Positions 6,599-8,294 of a stretch of DNA of 8,294 nucleotides are shown one piece after another. Position numbers and translations under genes: made by a program. The DNA is taken from contig DATGEP010000011.1 of assembly GCA_035310125.1 (NCBI GenBank), forward strand, positions 1 through 8,294, given 5' to 3'. A model generated the notes under the pieces. The model did no database searches. It saw only the letters and a list, made by a program, of their open reading frames with translations, and was not told the origin of the DNA. This DNA comes from DATGEP01 sp035310125 (GTDB lineage: Bacteria; Chloroflexota; Ktedonobacteria; Ktedonobacterales; JADMIN01). Position 1 is the stretch's first letter. Every line of letters starts with the position of its first letter.

Positions 6599-6818
6599 CT
6601 TGCTAGCGGTAATAGAGCATGAGGCTATTGCTGCGCAGGGGGAGCCTGTTGGCGAAGATCGCTTTATCAAGAGCCTACTTCCGCTGATTGAAGCCGAGGC
6701 AAATCTTGCGCATATGACATGGGACATTCAAATGGGATTGAGCAATCTATATGTGCGCAAACGGCGCGATTGGAGAACGGGCAAGGCCTATCCGTATGTA
6801 GACCAATCAGACCAGTAG
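6558..6818 (+). CDS. Small hypothetical protein, 86 aa
   Basis: Not recognised. The 86-aa product is soluble, with an amphipathic N-terminal helix (SRYELLRRLYNLLAVIEHEA), a second helical stretch (about 36-60) and a basic segment YVRKRRDWRTGK near the C-terminus. There is no signal peptide or membrane segment. The ATG at 6558 is the first possible ATG after an in-frame stop at 6552 and has only a weak GTAGAAG before it, so translation may depend on coupling to the overlapping 47-aa ORF. It sits between lysS and serS in a lower-GC patch bounded on both sides by GTAG-hairpin elements. Balanced amino acid use and lack of low-complexity sequence favour a real gene. A role with the synthetases is not supported beyond adjacency. 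Confidence 0.55.
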   Translation: MGKSRYELLRRLYNLLAVIEHEAIAAQGEPVGEDRFIKSLLPLIEAEANLAHMTWDIQMGLSNLYVRKRRDWRTGKAYPYVDQSDQ

Positions 6819-6846
6819 CCGCCAAAAACCGGCATACACAGATTTC

Positions 6847-6884
6847 GTAGGGGCGTACCGCGTAGGGCCGTACCGCGTACGCCC
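6847..6884 (+). repeat. GTAG-hairpin element, copy 3, with internal duplication
   Basis: GTAG, GGGCGTAC, CGC (6847-6861) is repeated as GTAG, GGCCGTAC, CGC (6862-6876) with one mismatch, then GTACGCCC (6877-6884) closes the palindrome. The right arm can pair perfectly with the outer left arm or, with one mismatch, with the inner one. It lies 28 nt after the 86-aa ORF and 54 nt before the serS-like start. Confidence 0.8.
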
Positions 6885-6885
6885 G

Positions 6886-6906
6886 CCGCGCGGTTTTAAC
6901 CGCCGG
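6886..6906 (+). other. Strong hairpin upstream of the serS-like gene
   Basis: GCGGTT (6890-6895), loop TT, AACCGC (6898-6903), extended by CCG and CGG with one bulged C. It ends about 20 nt before the GAGGTGG ribosome binding site. No T-tract follows, so it could be a poor terminator or a 5' leader structure. Confidence 0.4.
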
Positions 6907-6925
6907 CCCTCTGAACGTGCATTGA

Positions 6926-6932
6926 GAGGTGG
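6926..6932 (+). promoter_or_regulatory. Ribosome binding site of the serS-like gene
   Basis: GAGGTGG lies 5 nt before the ATG at 6938. An in-frame GTG at 6929 lies inside this site and is therefore not the start. Confidence 0.75.
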
Positions 6933-6937
6933 CTCAG

Positions 6938-8194
6938 ATGCTCAACGACCGCCACGTGCGTGACCACCCCGACGCTGTGCGCGCCGCCCTGCGCCGCCGC
7001 CACGCTGGACCATCCGCCGCGCGCACGCTGAATGAGTGGCTCGCGCTCGATGCCCAGCGCCGTGCCGCCGCCGCCCGCCGCGACGAGCTGGCGCGCGCTG
7101 CCTCCGCGACACGTGATGGCGGCACGGACACGATAGCCGCGCGCACGGCCCGGCGCGAATGCGACGCTGCCACCGCCGCGCTTGAGATCCTCGAAGCGCG
7201 AGCGCACCGCCTCCTGATGCGCCTGCCCAACCTCCCCGACGCCCGCGTACCCAATGGCGCTGGCCCTGAGGACAGCGTCGTCCTGCGCACCTGGGGTGAG
7301 CTGCCGGCGTTCTCGTCCGCGCCAAAGGGGCACGATGGGCTGGCCGCCGCCCTTGGTATTCTCGACCTGCCGCGCGCGACGAAGCTCTCCGGCTCGCGTT
7401 TTCCGCTGCTTCTCGGGATGGGCGCCCGTCTCCAGCGCGCCCTCGCCGCCTTCATGCTCGATCTACACGCCGCGCGCGGCTACACCGAGGTCGCGCCGCC
7501 GCACCTGCTCCGCACCGCGACGCTGGAAGGCACCGGACATCTCCCGCGTTTCGCGGATGATCTCTACGAAGTCCGGCGCGACGATCTCTGGCTGAGTCCC
7601 ACTGCCGAGGCGCAGCTGGTCGCGCTACATGCCGGCGAGACACTCCCCGAAGCCGCGCTGCCGCTGGCCTACACCGCCTGGACGCCTGCCTTCCGGCGCG
7701 AGGCGGGTTCGGCTGGCACGGCCACGCGCGGGCTGCTGCGTCAGCACCAGTTCGACAAAGTAGAGCTGGTGCGCATCGCCACTCCGGAAAGCGCCGATGT
7801 CGCGTTCGATGCGCTACTGGCGGACGCCGAAGCAGTGCTCCAGCTCCTCTGCCTACCATACCGCACCGTCGCCCTCTGCGCCGGAGAGCTGCCCTTCGCG
7901 TCACAGCGCACCGTGGACCTCGAAGTCTGGATGCCCTCCCAGACCCGCTACGTCGAAGTCTCGTCGGTAAGCGACTGTGGCCCCTTTCAGGCGCGCCGTC
8001 TCGGTCTGCGCTACCGTCCCGCCGCCGGCAGCCGCGCCCGCCACCCGCACACCCTCAATGGCTCCGCGCTCGCCATTGGCCGCACGCTGGCCGCCCTCCT
8101 CGAACACGGCCAGCGCTCCGACGGCACTGTTCTGCTGCCGGGCGCGCTCGCGTCGTATCTCCCCGCGCTCACGCTGGCCCCAGAAATGAGATAG
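6938..8194 (+). CDS. serS: Serine--tRNA ligase (SerRS), divergent
   Basis: Charges tRNA-Ser (and tRNA-Sec where present) with serine using ATP; cytoplasmic homodimer. The 418-aa length fits bacterial SerRS (~420-430). The N-terminus (MLNDRHVRDHPDAVRAAL) and helical arm (about 30-95) are typical, ending at LPNLPD. The class II core has motif 1 around 181-200 (GYTEVAPPHLL), the serine-site TAE (222-224), motif 2 FRREAGSAG to HQFDKVEL (252-277), DLEVWMPSQ (327-335), FQARR (350-354) and motif 3 TLNGSALAIGRTL (372-384). Several normally strongly conserved positions differ: A262 where motif 2 has Asp (G-x-D-T-R-G), and V344 and P349 where the SSCSN...DFQARR segment has Cys and Asp. It could be the housekeeping enzyme of a divergent lineage or a second, specialised SerRS. 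The arm is very rich in Ala and Arg. The start is set by GAGGTGG. It is the last gene of the + strand run. Confidence 0.88.
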   Translation: MLNDRHVRDHPDAVRAALRRRHAGPSAARTLNEWLALDAQRRAAAARRDELARAASATRDGGTDTIAARTARRECDAATAALEILEARAHRLLMRLPNLPDARVPNGAGPEDSVVLRTWGELPAFSSAPKGHDGLAAALGILDLPRATKLSGSRFPLLLGMGARLQRALAAFMLDLHAARGYTEVAPPHLLRTATLEGTGHLPRFADDLYEVRRDDLWLSPTAEAQLVALHAGETLPEAALPLAYTAWTPAFRREAGSAGTATRGLLRQHQFDKVELVRIATPESADVAFDALLADAEAVLQLLCLPYRTVALCAGELPFASQRTVDLEVWMPSQTRYVEVSSVSDCGPFQARRLGLRYRPAAGSRARHPHTLNGSALAIGRTLAALLEHGQRSDGTVLLPGALASYLPALTLAPEMR

Positions 8195-8198
8195 CGTG

Positions 8199-8218
8199 CG
8201 CGTGTTGGCATCCACGCG
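8199..8218 (+). terminator. Weak hairpin after serS
   Basis: CGCGTG and CACGCG form a 6-bp stem around an 8-nt loop, 5 nt after the stop codon. There is no T-tract, so termination is only a possibility. Confidence 0.25.
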
Positions 8219-8294
8219 ACATAGCTGAAAACGCGGTGTAACGCTTGCCCGCCTCACTCGTTATATCTATCAATGCGTGGCGGCTTCTCCACAC

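Noticed and set aside
6864..6877. T-box-like string upstream of the serS-like gene: AGGGCCGTACCGCG against the T-box antiterminator consensus AGGGTGGNACCGCG (12 of 14).
   Set aside because: The essential UGGN that pairs with the uncharged tRNA end is replaced (CCGT), the gap of 119 nt is too short for stem I with a specifier loop, and the string is fully explained by the GTAG-hairpin repeat, whose other half-copy (6849-6862) shows the same partial match.
4784..6884. The hairpin repeats as a CRISPR array.
   Set aside because: Copies are separated by whole genes, differ in stem sequence and have no regular spacers; no cas gene is present.
7452..7904. Minus-strand 150-codon frame and other frames opposite the serS-like gene.
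   Set aside because: Arginine-rich shadow translations of a GC-rich gene.
8245..8273. TTGCCC, 17 nt, TATCAA as a promoter for a gene beyond the window.
   Set aside because: Each box matches only 4 of 6 positions and the downstream gene is not visible.

Overview
The window is GC-rich bacterial DNA, roughly 60-65% G+C by eye, with a marked dip around 6430-6820. Nothing in it fixes the taxon. A GC-rich genome, interspersed GTAG-hairpin repeats between genes, an ELRGDEAL-type nucleotide cyclase and a membrane protein with a polyglutamine/polyproline linker together suggest Chloroflexota, possibly a Ktedonobacteria-like lineage. That is inference and not a demonstrated assignment.

Left part (1-3001): a small four-helix membrane protein of unknown function (+ strand) converges on two minus-strand genes. 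These are a major facilitator superfamily (MFS) exporter and, 76 nt downstream of it, a soluble XRE-type helix-turn-helix protein fused to a class III nucleotide cyclase domain. The exporter has a convincing sigma-70-type promoter (TTGACA, 17 nt, TATTAT on the minus strand) with a palindrome-like site close to the expected transcription start. The two genes are probably co-transcribed. The cyclase-like protein is a candidate one-component regulator, but its target is not shown by the sequence.

Right part (3256-8194): a + strand run of three aminoacyl-tRNA synthetases, gltX (GluRS, class I), lysS (LysRS, class II) and a SerRS-like class II enzyme. All charge tRNAs for translation in the cytoplasm. 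The GluRS and LysRS look intact. The SerRS keeps its core motifs but has changed several normally well-conserved residues. Two small overlapping ORFs of unknown function lie between lysS and serS in the lower-GC stretch.

Each gap after gltX, lysS and the small ORFs carries a copy of the same short element: GTAG followed directly by a GC-rich hairpin. This is the layout of REP elements mobilised by RAYT-type Y1 transposases. One copy has an internal 15-bp tandem duplication, and a decayed copy sits next to another. No transposase, CRISPR array, tRNA, rRNA or prophage gene is visible. The observations most worth following are the HTH-cyclase fusion beside the exporter, the REP-like elements bounding a small-ORF cassette, and the divergent SerRS.
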